Positions 21,630 to 33,600 of a stretch of DNA of 64,000 bases are shown one piece after another. The notes under the pieces are model-generated. The model worked only from the letters and a program-made list of their open reading frames with translations. It was not told the origin of the DNA and ran no database searches. Source of the DNA: Notolepis coatsorum (Eukaryota; Chordata; Actinopteri; Aulopiformes; Paralepididae). Position numbers and translations under genes: made by a program. The stretch is from positions 159,849,856 through 159,913,855 of the forward strand of contig OZ020587.1 in NCBI GenBank assembly GCA_963971535.1, read 5' to 3'. Each line of letters begins with the position of its first letter. Within the stretch, counting starts at the first letter, position 1.

Positions 21630-24600
21630 GTGTTGAGTTAAGTCATGGTTTTAGCTCTGTGTTGTTGAGAGTTAAGTCATGGTTTTAGCTCTGTCTTGTT
21701 GAGAGTTAAGTCATGGTTTTAGCTCCCTGTTGTTGAGAGTTAAGTCATGGTTTTAGCTCTGTGTTGTTGAGAGTTAAGTCATGGTTTTAGCTCCCTGTTG
21801 TTGAGAGTTAAGTCATGGTTTTAGCTCTGTGTTGTTGAGTTAAGTCATAGTTTTAGCTCTGTGTTGTTGAGTTAAGTCATGGTTTTAGCTCCCTGTTGTT
21901 GAGAGTTAAGTCATGGTTTTAGCTCTGTGTTGTTGAGTTAAGTCATGGTTTTAGCTCCGTGTTGTTGAGAGTTAAGTCATGGTTTTAGCTCTGTCTTGTT
22001 GAGAGTTAAGTCATGGTTTTAGCTCTGTGTTGTTGAGAGTTAAGTCATGGTTTTAGCTCTGTGTTGTTGAGAGTTAAGTCATGGTTTTAGTTCCCTGTGT
22101 TGTTGAGAGTTAAGTCATGGTTTTAGCTCTGTGTTGTTGAGTTAAGTCATGGTTTTAGCTCTGTGTTGTTGAGAGTTAAGTCATGGTTTTAGTTCCCTGT
22201 GTTGTTGAGAGTTAAGTCGTGGTTTTAGCTCTGTGTTGTTGAGAGTTAAGTCATGGTTTTAGTTCCCTGTGTTGTTGAGAGTTAAGTCATGGTGTTAGCT
22301 CTGTCTTGTTGAGAGTTAAGTCATGGTTTTAACTCCGTGTTGTTGAGAGTTAAGTCATGGTTTTAGCTCTGTGTTGAGAGTTAAGTCATGGTTTTAGCTC
22401 TGTGTTGTTGAGTTAAGTCATGGTTTTAGCTCTGTCTTGTTGAGAGTTAAGTCATGGTTTTAGCTCCCTGTTGTTGAGAATTAAGTCATGGTTTTAGCTC
22501 TGTGTTGTTGAGTTAAGTCATGGTTTTAGCTCTGTGTTGTTGAGTTAAGTCATGGTTTTAGCTCCGTGTTGTTGAGAGTTAAGTCATGGTTTTAGTTCCC
22601 TGTGTTGTTGAGAGTTAAGTCATGGTTTTAGCTCTGTGTTGTTGAGTTAAGTCATGGTTTTAGCTCCGTGTTGTTGAGAGTTAAGTCATGGTTTTAGCTC
22701 TGTCTTGTTGAGAGTTAAGTCATGGTTTTAGCTCCCTGTTGTTGAGAGTTAAGTCATGGTTTTAGCTCTGTGTTGTTGAGTTAAGTCATGGTTTTAGCTC
22801 CCTGTTGTTGAGAGTTAAGTCATGGTTTTAGCTCTGTGTTGTTGAGTTAAGTCATGGTTTTAGCTCTGTGTTGTTGAGTTAAGTCATGGTTTTAGCTCCC
22901 TGTTGTTGAGTTAAGTCATGGTTTTAGCTCTGTGTTGTTGAGTTAAGTCATGGTTTTAGCTCCGTGTTGTTGAGAGTTAAGTCATGGTTTTAGCTCTGTC
23001 TTGTTGAGAGTTAAGTCATGGTTTTAGCTCTGTGTTGTTGAGAGTTAAGTCATGGTTTTAGCTCTGTGTTGTTGAGAGTTAAGTCATGGTTTTAGTTCCC
23101 TGTGTTGTTGAGAGTTAAGTCATGGTTTTAGCTCTGTGTTGTTGAGTTAAGTCATGGTTTTAGCTCTGTGTTGTTGAGAGTTAAGTCATGGTTTTAGTTC
23201 CCTGTGTTGTTGAGAGTTAAGTCATGGTTTTAGCTCTGTGTTGTTGAGAGTTAAGTCATGGTTTTAGTTCCCTGTGTTGTTGAGAGTTAAGTCATGGTGT
23301 TAGCTCTGTCTTGTTGAGAGTTAAGTCATGGTTTTAGCTCTGTGTTGTTGAGAGTTAAGTCATGGTTTTAGCTCTGTGTTGAGTTAAGTCATGGTTTTAG
23401 CTCTGTGTTGTTGAGTTAAGTCATGCTTTTAGCCCTGTGTTGTTGAGAGTTAAGTCATGGTTTTAGCTCTGTGTTGTTGAGAGTTAAGTCATGGTTTTAG
23501 CTCTGTCTTGTTGAGAGTTAAGTCATGGTTTTAGCTCCGTGTTGTTGAGAGTTAAGTCATGGTTTTAGCTCGGTCTTGTTGAGAGTTAAGTCATGGTTTT
23601 AGCTCTGTCTTGTTGAGAGTTAAGTCATGGTTTTAGCTCCCTGTTGTTGAGAGTTAAGTCATGGTTTTAGCTCTGTGTTGTTGAGTTAAGTCATGGTTTT
23701 AGCTCTGTGTTGTTGAGTTAAGTCATGGTTTTAGCTCCGTGTTGTTGAGAGTTAAGTCATGGTTTTAGTTCCGTGTTGTTGAGAGTTAAGTCATGGTTTT
23801 AGCTCTGTGTTGTTGAGTTAAGTCATGGTTTTAGCTCTGTCTTGTTGAGAGTTAAGTCATGGTTTTAGCTCCCTGTTGTTGAGAGTTAAGTCATGGTTTT
23901 AGCTCTGTGTTGTTGAGTTAAGTCATGGTTTTAGCTCTGTGTTGTTGAGTTAAGTCATGGTTTTAGCTCCCTGTTGTTGAGTTAAGTCATGGTTTTAGCT
24001 CTGTGTTGTTGAGTTAAGTCATGGTTTTAGCTCCGTGTTGTTGAGAGTTAAGTCATGGTTTTAGCTCTGTCTTGTTGAGAGTTAAGTCATGGTTTTAGCT
24101 CTGTGTTGTTGAGAGTTAAGTCATGGTTTTAGCTCTGTGTTGTTGAGAGTTAAGTCATGGTTTTAGTTCCCTGTGTTGTTGAGAGTTAAGTCATGGTTTT
24201 AGCTCTGTCTTGTTGAGAGTTAAGTCATGGTTTTAGCTCCCTGTTGTTGAGAGTTAAGTCATGGTTTTAGCTCTGTCTTGTTGAGAGTTAAGTCATGGTT
24301 TTAGCTCCCTGTTGTTGAGAGTTAAGTCATGGTTTTAAATCCGTGTTGTTGAGAGTTAAGTCATGGTTTTAGCTCTGTGTTGTTGAGTTAAGTCATGGTT
24401 TTAGCTCTGTGTTGTTGAGTTAAGTCATGGTTTTAGCTCCCTGTTGTTGAGTTAAGTCATGGTTTTAGCTCTGTGTTGTTGAGTTAAGTCATGGTTTTAG
24501 CTCCGTGTTGTTGAGAGTTAAGTCATGGTTTTAGCTCTGTCTTGTTGAGAGTTAAGTCATGGTTTTAGCTCTGTGTTGTTGAGAGTTAAGTCATGGTTTT

Positions 24601-27600
24601 AGCTCTGTGTTGTTGAGAGTTAAGTCATGGTTTTAGTTCCCTGTGTTGTTGAGAGTTAAGTCATGGTTTTAGCTCTGTGTTGTTGAGTTAAGTCATGGTT
24701 TTAGCTCTGTGTTGTTGAGAGTTAAGTCATGGTTTTAGTTCCCTGTGTTGTTGAGAGTTAAGTCATGGTTTTAGCTCTGTGTTGTTGAGAGTTAAGTCAT
24801 GGTTTTAGTTCCCTGTGTTGTTGAGAGTTAAGTCATGGTGTTAGCTCTGTCTTGTTGAGAGTTAAGTCATGGTTTTAGCTCTGTGTTGTTGAGAGTTAAG
24901 TCATGGTTTTAGCTCTGTGTTGAGTTAAGTCATGGTTTTAGCTCTGTGTTGTTGAGTTAAGTCATGCTTTTAGCCCTGTGTTGTTGAGAGTTAAGTCATG
25001 GTTTTAGCTCTGTGTTGTTGAGAGTTAAGTCATGGTTTTAGCTCTGTCTTGTTGAGAGTTAAGTCATGGTTTTAGCTCCGTGTTGTTGAGAGTTAAGTCA
25101 TGGTTTTAGCTCGGTCTTGTTGAGAGTTAAGTCATGGTTTTAGCTCTGTCTTGTTGAGAGTTAAGTCATGGTTTTAGCTCCCTGTTGTTGAGAGTTAAGT
25201 CATGGTTTTAGCTCTGTGTTGTTGAGTTAAGTCATGGTTTTAGCTCTGTGTTGTTGAGTTAAGTCATGGTTTTAGCTCCGTGTTGTTGAGAGTTAAGTCA
25301 TGGTTTTAGTTCCGTGTTGTTGAGAGTTAAGTCATGGTTTTAGCTCTGTGTTGTTGAGTTAAGTCATGGTTTTAGCTCTGTCTTGTTGAGAGTTAAGTCA
25401 TGGTTTTAGCTCCCTGTTGTTGAGAGTTAAGTCATGGTTTTAGCTCTGTGTTGTTGAGTTAAGTCATGGTTTTAGCTCTGTGTTGTTGAGTTAAGTCATG
25501 GTTTTAGCTCCCTGTTGTTGAGTTAAGTCATGGTTTTAGCTCTGTGTTGTTGAGTTAAGTCATGGTTTTAGCTCCGTGTTGTTGAGAGTTAAGTCATGGT
25601 TTTAGCTCTGTCTTGTTGAGAGTTAAGTCATGGTTTTAGCTCTGTGTTGTTGAGAGTTAAGTCATGGTTTTAGCTCTGTGTTGTTGAGAGTTAAGTCATG
25701 GTTTTAGTTCCCTGTGTTGTTGAGAGTTAAGTCATGGTTTTAGCTCTGTCTTGTTGAGAGTTAAGTCATGGTTTTAGCTCCCTGTTGTTGAGAGTTAAGT
25801 CATGGTTTTAGCTCTGTGTTGTTGAGAGTTAAGTCATGGTTTTAGCTCCCTGTTGTTGAGAGTTAAGTCATGGTTTTAGCTCTGTGTTGTTGAGTTAAGT
25901 CATGGTTTTAGCTCTGTGTTGTTGAGTTAAGTCATGGTTTTAGCTCTGTGTTGTTGAGAGTTAAGTCATGGTTTTAGTTCCCTGTGTTGTTGAGAGTTAA
26001 GTCATGATTTTAGCTCTGTGTTGTTGAGTTAAGTCATGGTTTTAGCTCTGTGTTGTTGAGAGTTAAGTCATGGTTTTAGTTCCCTGTGTTGTTGAGAGTT
26101 AAGTCATGGTTTTAGCTCTGTTGTTGAGAGTAAGTCATGGTTTTAGCTCGGTGTTGTTGAGAGTTAAGTCATGGTTTTAGCTCCCTGTTGTTGAGTTAAG
26201 TCATGGTTTTAGCTCGGTGTTGTTGAGTTAAGTCATGGTTTTAGCTCCGTGTTGTTGAGAGTTAAGTCATGGTTTTAGCTCTGTCTTGTTGAGAGTTAAG
26301 TCATGGTTTTAGCTCTGTCTTGTTGAGAGTTAAGTCATGGTTTTAGCTCCGTGTTGTTGAGAGTTAAGTCATGGTTTTAGCTCGGTCTTGTTGAGAGTTA
26401 AGTCATGGTTTTAGCTCCGTCTTGTTGAGAGTTAAGTCATGGCTTTAGCTCCCTGTTGTTGAGAGTTAAGTCATGGTTTTAGCTCTGTGTTGTTGAGTTA
26501 AGTCATGGTTTTAGCTCTGTGTTGTTGAGTTAAGTCATGGTTTTAGCTCCGTGTTGTTGAGAGTTAAGTCATGGTTTTAGTTCCCTGTGTTGTTGAGAGT
26601 TAAGTCATGGTTTTAGCTCTGTGTTGTTGAGTTAAGTCATGGTTTTAGCTCCGTGTTGTTGAGAGTTAAGTCATGGTTTTAGCTCTGTCTTGTTGAGAGT
26701 TAAGTCATGGTTTTAGCTCCCTGTTGTTGAGAGTTAAGTCATGGTTTTAAATCTGTGTTGTTGAGAGTTAAGTCATGGTTTTAGCTCTGTGTTGTTGAGT
26801 TAAGTCATGGTTTTAGCTCTGTGTTGTTGAGTTAAATCATGGTTTTAGCTCTGTGTTGTTGAGAGTTAAGTCATGGTTTTAGTTCCCCGTGTTGTTGAGA
26901 GTTAAGTCATGGTTTTAGCTCTGTGTTGTTGAGTTAAGTCATGGTTTTAGCTCTGTGTTGTTGAGAGTTAAGTCATGGTTTTAGCTCTGTCTTGTTGAGA
27001 GTTAAGTCATGGTTTTAGCTCTGTGTTGTTGAGAGTTAAGTCATGGTTTTAGCTCTGTGTTGTTGAGAGTTAAGTCATGGTTTTAGTTCCCTGTGTTGTT
27101 GAGAGTTAAGTCATGGTTTTAGCTCTGTGTTGTTGAGTTAAGTCATGGTTTTAGCTCTGTGTTGTTGAGTTAAGTCATGGTTTTAGTTCCCTGTGTTGTT
27201 GAGAGTTAAGTCATGGTTTTAGCTCTGTGTTGTTGAGAGTTAAGTCATGGTTTTAGTTCCCTGTGTTGTTGAGTTAAGTCATGGTGTTAGCTCTGTCTTG
27301 TTGAGAGTTAAGTCATGGTTTTAGCTCCGTGTTGTTGAGAGTTAAGTCATGGTTTTAGCTCTGTGTTGAGAGTTAAGTCATGGTTTTAGCTCTGTGTTGT
27401 TGAGTTAAGTCATGGTTTTAGCTCTGTGTTGTTGAGAGTTATGTCATGGTTTTAGCTCTGTGTTGTTGAGAGTTAAGTCATGGTTTTAGCTCTGTCTTGT
27501 TGAGAGTTAAGTCATGGTTTTAGCTCCGTGTTGTTGAGAGTTAAGTCATGGTTTTAGCTCTGTCTTGTTGAGAGTTAAGTCATGGTTTTAGCTCTGTCTT

Positions 27601-30600
27601 GTTGAGAGTTAAGTCATGGTTTTAGCTCCCTGTTGTTGAGAGTTAAGTCATGGTTTTAGCTCTGTGTTGTTGAGTTAAGTCATGGTTTTAGCTCTGTGTT
27701 GTTGAGTTAAGTCATGGTTTTAGCTCCATGTTGTTGAGAGTTAAGTCATGGTTTTAGTTCCCTGTGTTGTTGAGAGTTAAGTCATAGTTTTAGCTCTGTG
27801 TTGTTGAGTTAAGTCATGGTTTTAGCTCCGTGTTGTTGAGAGTTAAGTCATGGTTTTAGCGCTGTCTTGTTGAGAGTTAAGTCATGGTTTTAGCTCCCTG
27901 TTGTTGAGAGTTAAGTCATGGTTTTAGCTCTGTGTTGTTGAGAGTTAAGTCATGGTTTTAGCTCCCTGTTGTTGAGAGTTAAGTCATGGTTTTAGCTCTG
28001 TGTTGTTGAGTTAAGTCATGGTTTTAGCTCTGTGTTGTTGAGTTAAGTCATGGTTTTAGCTCCCTGTTGTTGAGAGTTAAGTCATGGTTTTAGCTCTGTG
28101 TTGTTGAGTTAAGTCATGGTTTTAGCTCCGTGTTGTTGAGAGTTAAGTCATGGTTTTAGCTCTGTCTTGTTGAGAGTTAAGTCATGGTTTTAGCTCTGTG
28201 TTGTTGAGAGTTAAGTCATGGTTTTAGCTCTGTGTTGTTGAGAGTTAAGTCATGGTTTTAGTTCCCTGTGTTGTTGAGAGTTAAGTCATGGTTTTAGCTC
28301 TGTGTTGTTGAGTTAAGTCATGGTTTTAGCTCTGTGTTGTTGAGAGTTAAGTCATGGTTTTAGTTCCCTGTGTTGTTGAGAGTTAAGTCATGGTTTTAGC
28401 TCTGTGTTGTTGAGAGTTAAGTCATGGTTTTAGTTCCCTGTGTTGTTGAGAGTTAAGTCATGGTGTTAGATCTGTCTTGTTGAGAGTTAAGTCATGGTTT
28501 TAGCTCTGTGTTGTTGAGTTAAGTCATGGTTTTAGCTCTGTGTTGAGAGTTAAGTCATGGTTTTAGCTCTGTGTTGTTGAGTTAAGTCATGGTTTTAGCC
28601 CTGTGTTGTTGAGAGTTAAGTCATGGTTTTAGCTCTGTGTTGTTGAGAGTTAAGTCATGGTTTTAGCTCTGTCTTGTTGAGAGTTAAGTCATGGTTTTAG
28701 CTCCGTGTTGTTGAGAGTTAAGTCATGGTTTTAGCTCTGTCTTGTTGAGAGTTAAGTCATGGTTTTAGCTCTGTCTTGTTGAGAGTTAAGTCATGGTTTT
28801 AGCTCCCTGTTGTTGAGTTAAGTCATGGTTTTAGCTCTGTGTTGTTGAGTTAAGTCATGGTTTTAGCTCTGTGTTGTTGAGTTAAGTCATGGTTTTAGCT
28901 CCGTGTTGTTGAGAGTTAAGTCATGGTTTTAGTTCCCTGTGTTGTTGAGAGTTAAGTCATGGTTTTAACTCTGTGTTGTTGAGTTAAGTCATGGTTTTAG
29001 CTCCGTGTTGTTGAGAGTTAAGTCATGGTTTTAGCTCTGTCTTGTTGAGAGTTAAGTCATGGTTTTAGCTCCCTGTTGTTGAGAGTTAAGTCATGGTTTT
29101 AGCTCTGTGTTGTTGAGAGTTAAGTCATGGTTTTAGCTCCCTGTTGTTGAGAGTTAAGTCATGGTTTTAGCTCTGTGTTGTTGAGTTAAGTCATGGTTTT
29201 AGCTCTGTATTGTTGAGTTAAGTCATGGTTTTAGCTCCCTGTTGTTGAGAGTTAAGTCATGGTTTTAGCTCTGTGTTGTTGAGTTAAGTCATGGTTTTAG
29301 CTCTGTGTTGTTGAGAGTTAAGTCATGGTTTTAGCTCTGTCTTGTTGAGAGTTAAGTCATGGTTTTAGCTCTGTGTTGTTGAGAGTTAAGTCATGGTTTT
29401 AGCTCTGTGTTGTTGAGAGTTAAGTCATGGTTTTAGTTCCCTGTGTTGTTGAGAGTTAAGTCATGGTTTTAGCTCTGTGTTGTTGAGTTAAAGTCATGGT
29501 TTTAGCTCTGTGTTGTTGAGAGTTAAGTCATGGTTTTATTTCCCTGTGTTGTTGAGAGTTAAGTCATGGTTTTAGCTCTGTGTTGAGTTAAGTCATGGTT
29601 TTAGCTCTGTGTTGTTGAGAGTTAAGTCATGGTTTTAGCTCTGTCTTGTTGAGAGTTAAGTCATGGTTTTAGCTCCCTGTTGTTGAGAGTTAAGTCATGG
29701 TTTTAGCTCTGTGTTGTTGAGAGTTAAGTCATGGTTTTAGCTCCCTGTTGTTGAGAGTTAAGTCATGGTTTTAGCTCTGTGTTGTTGAGTTAAGTCATAG
29801 TTTTAGCTCTGTGTTGTTGAGTTAAGTCATGGTTTTAGCTCCCTGTTGTTGAGAGTTAAGTCATGGTTTTAGCTCTGTGTTGTTGAGTTAAGTCATGGTT
29901 TTAGCTCCGTGTTGTTGAGAGTTATGTCATGGTTTTAGCTCTGTCTTGTTGAGAGTTAAGTCATGGTTTTAGCTCTGTGTTGTTGAGAGTTAAGTCATGG
30001 TTTTAGCTCTGTGTTGTTGAGAGTTAAGTCATGGTTTTAGTTCCCTGTGTTGTTGAGAGTTAAGTCATGGTTTTAGCTCTGTGTTGTTGAGTTAAGTCAT
30101 GGTTTTAGCTCTGTGTTGTTGAGAGTTAAGTCATGGTTTTAGTTCCCTGTGTTGTTGAGAGTTAAGTCATGGTTTTAGCTCTGTGTTGTTGAGAGTTAAG
30201 TCATGGTTTTAGTTCCCTGTGTTGTTGAGAGTTAAGTCATGGTGTTAGCTCTGTCTTGTTGAGAGTTAAGTCATGGTTTTAGCTCCGTGTTGTTGAGAGT
30301 TAAGTCATGGTTTTAGCTCTGTGTTGAGAGTTAAGTCATGGTTTTAGCTCTGTGTTGTTGAGTTAAGTCATGGTTTTAGCTCTGTCTTGTTGAGAGTTAA
30401 GTCATGGTTTTAGCTCCCTGTTGTTGAGAATTAAGTCATGGTTTTAGCTCTGTGTTGTTGAGTTAAGTCATGGTTTTAGCTCTGTGTTGTTGAGTTAAGT
30501 CATGGTTTTAGCTCCGTGTTGTTGAGAGTTAAGTCATGGTTTTAGTTCCCTGTGTTGTTGAGAGTTAAGTCATGGTTTTAGCTCTGTGTTGTTGAGTTAA

Positions 30601-33600
30601 GTCATGGTTTTAGCTCCGTGTTGTTGAGAGTTAAGTCATGGTTTTAGCTCTGTCTTGTTGAGAGTTAAGTCATGGTTTTAGCTCCCTGTTGTTGAGAGTT
30701 AAGTCATGGTTTTAGCTCTGTGTTGTTGAGTTAAGTCATGGTTTTAGCTCCCTGTTGTTGAGAGTTAAGTCATGGTTTTAGCTCTGTGTTGTTGAGTTAA
30801 GTCATGGTTTTAGCTCTGTGTTGTTGAGTTAAGTCATGGTTTTAGCTCCCTGTTGTTGAGTTAAGTCATGGTTTTAGCTCTGTGTTGTTGAGTTAAGTCA
30901 TGGTTTTAGCTCCGTGTTGTTGAGAGTTAAGTCATGGTTTTAGCTCTGTCTTGTTGAGAGTTAAGTCATGGTTTTAGCTCTGTGTTGTTGAGAGTTAAGT
31001 CATGGTTTTAGCTCTGTGTTGTTGAGAGTTAAGTCATGGTTTTAGTTCCCTGTGTTGTTGAGAGTTAAGTCATGGTTTTAGCTCTGTGTTGTTGAGTTAA
31101 GTCATGGTTTTAGCTCTGTGTTGTTGAGAGTTAAGTCATGGTTTTAGTTCCCTGTGTTGTTGAGAGTTAAGTCATGGTTTTAGCTCTGTGTTGTTGAGAG
31201 TTAAGTCATGGTTTTAGTTCCCTGTGTTGTTGAGAGTTAAGTCATGGTGTTAGCTCTGTCTTGTTGAGAGTTAAGTCATGGTTTTAGCTCTGTGTTGTTG
31301 AGAGTTAAGTCATGGTTTTAGCTCTGTGTTGAGTTAAGTCATGGTTTTAGCTCTGTGTTGTTGAGTTAAGTCATGCTTTTAGCCCTGTGTTGTTGAGAGT
31401 TAAGTCATGGTTTTAGCTCTGTGTTGTTGAGAGTTAAGTCATGGTTTTAGCTCTGTCTTGTTGAGAGTTAAGTCATGGTTTTAGCTCCGTGTTGTTGAGA
31501 GTTAAGTCATGGTTTTAGCTCGGTCTTGTTGAGAGTTAAGTCATGGTTTTAGCTCTGTCTTGTTGAGAGTTAAGTCATGGTTTTAGCTCCCTGTTGTTGA
31601 GAGTTAAGTCATGGTTTTAGCTCTGTGTTGTTGAGTTAAGTCATGGTTTTAGCTCTGTGTTGTTGAGTTAAGTCATGGTTTTAGCTCCGTGTTGTTGAGA
31701 GTTAAGTCATGGTTTTAGTTCCGTGTTGTTGAGAGTTAAGTCATGGTTTTAGCTCTGTGTTGTTGAGTTAAGTCATGGTTTTAGCTCTGTCTTGTTGAGA
31801 GTTAAGTCATGGTTTTAGCTCCCTGTTGTTGAGAGTTAAGTCATGGTTTTAGCTCTGTGTTGTTGAGTTAAGTCATGGTTTTAGCTCTGTGTTGTTGAGT
31901 TAAGTCATGGTTTTAGCTCCCTGTTGTTGAGTTAAGTCATGGTTTTAGCTCTGTGTTGTTGAGTTAAGTCATGGTTTTAGCTCCGTGTTGTTGAGAGTTA
32001 AGTCATGGTTTTAGCTCTGTCTTGTTGAGAGTTAAGTCATGGTTTTAGCTCTGTGTTGTTGAGAGTTAAGTCATGGTTTTAGCTCTGTGTTGTTGAGAGT
32101 TAAGTCATGGTTTTAGTTCCCTGTGTTGTTGAGAGTTAAGTCATGGTTTTAGCTCTGTCTTGTTGAGAGTTAAGTCATGGTTTTAGCTCCCTGTTGTTGA
32201 GAGTTAAGTCATGGTTTTAGCTCTGTGTTGTTGAGAGTTAAGTCATGGTTTTAGCTCCCTGTTGTTGAGAGTTAAGTCATGGTTTTAGCTCTGTGTTGTT
32301 GAGTTAAGTCATGGTTTTAGCTCTGTGTTGTTGAGTTAAGTCATGGTTTTAGCTCCGTGTTGTTGAGAGTTAAGTCATGGTTTTAGTTCCCTGTGTTGTT
32401 GAGAGTTAAGTCATGGTTTTAGCTCTGTGTTGTTGAGTTAAGTCATGGTTTTAGCTCTGTGTTGTTGAGAGTTAAGTCATGGTTTTAGCTCTGTCTTGTT
32501 GAGAGTTAAGTCGTGGTTTTAGCTCCCTGTTGTTGAGAGTTAAGTCATGGTTTTAAATCCGTGTTGTTGAGAGTTAAGTCATGGTTTTAGCTCTGTGTTG
32601 TTGAGAGTTAAGTCATGGTTTTAGCTCTGTGTTGTTGAGAGTTAAGTCATGGTTTTAGTTCCCTGTGTTATTGAGAGTTAAGTCATGGTTTTAGCACTGT
32701 GTTGTTGAGTTAAGTCATGGTTTTAGCTCTGTGTTGTTGAGAGTTAAGTCATGGTTTTAGATCTGTGTTGTTGAGTTGAGTCATGGTTTTAGCTCTGTGT
32801 TGTTGAGAGTTAAGTCATGGTTTTAGCTCTGTGTTGTTGAGAGTTAAGTCATGGTTTTAGCTCTGTCTTGTTGAGAGTTAAGTCATGGTTTTAGCTCCGT
32901 GTTGTTGAGAGTTAAGTCATGGTTTTAGCTCTGTCTTGTTGAGAGTTAAGTCATGGTTTTAGCTCTGTCTTGTTGAGAGTTAAGTCATGGTTTTAGCTCT
33001 GTGTTGTTGAGAGTTAAGTCATGGTTTTAGCTCCGTCTTGTTGAGAGTTAAGTCATGGTTTTAGCTCCGTGTTGTTGAGAGTTAAGTCATGGTTTTAGCT
33101 CTGTCTTGTTGAGAGTTAAGTCATGGTTTTAGCTCCCTGTTGTTGAGAGTTAAGTCATGGTTTTAGCTCTGTGTTGTTGAGTTAAGTCATGGTTTTAGCT
33201 CTGTGTTGTTGAGTTAAGTCATGGTTTTAGCTCCGTGTTGTTGAGAGTTAAGTCATGGTTTTAGTTCCCTGTGTTGTTGAGAGTTAAGTCATGGTTTTAG
33301 CTCTGTGTTGTTGAGTTAAGTCATGGTTTTAGCTCTGTGTTGTTGAGAGTTAAGTCATGGTTTTAGCTCTGTCTTGTTGAGAGTTAAGTCATGGTTTTAG
33401 CTCCCTGTTGTTGAGAGTTAAGTCATGGTTTTAAATCCGTGTTGTTGAGAGTTAAGTCATGGTTTTAGCTCTGTGTTGTTGAGTTAAGTCATGGTTTTAG
33501 CTCTGTGTTGTTGAGTTAAATCATGGTTTTAGCTCTGTGTTGTTGAGAGTTAAGTCATGGTTTTAGTTCCCCGTGTTGTTGAGAGTTAAGTCATGGTTTT

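Noticed and set aside
16364-21688. 78-codon frames in the hAT copies (16364-16600 and 21452-21688)
   Set aside because: They run from ATCG-rich subterminal repeats into satellite, with no transposase motif.
29580-29587. Empty hAT site as the product of excision
   Set aside because: A single perfect target copy remains, whereas hAT excision usually leaves altered duplicated bases. Pre-insertion state is simpler, though precise loss by recombination between blocks is not excluded.
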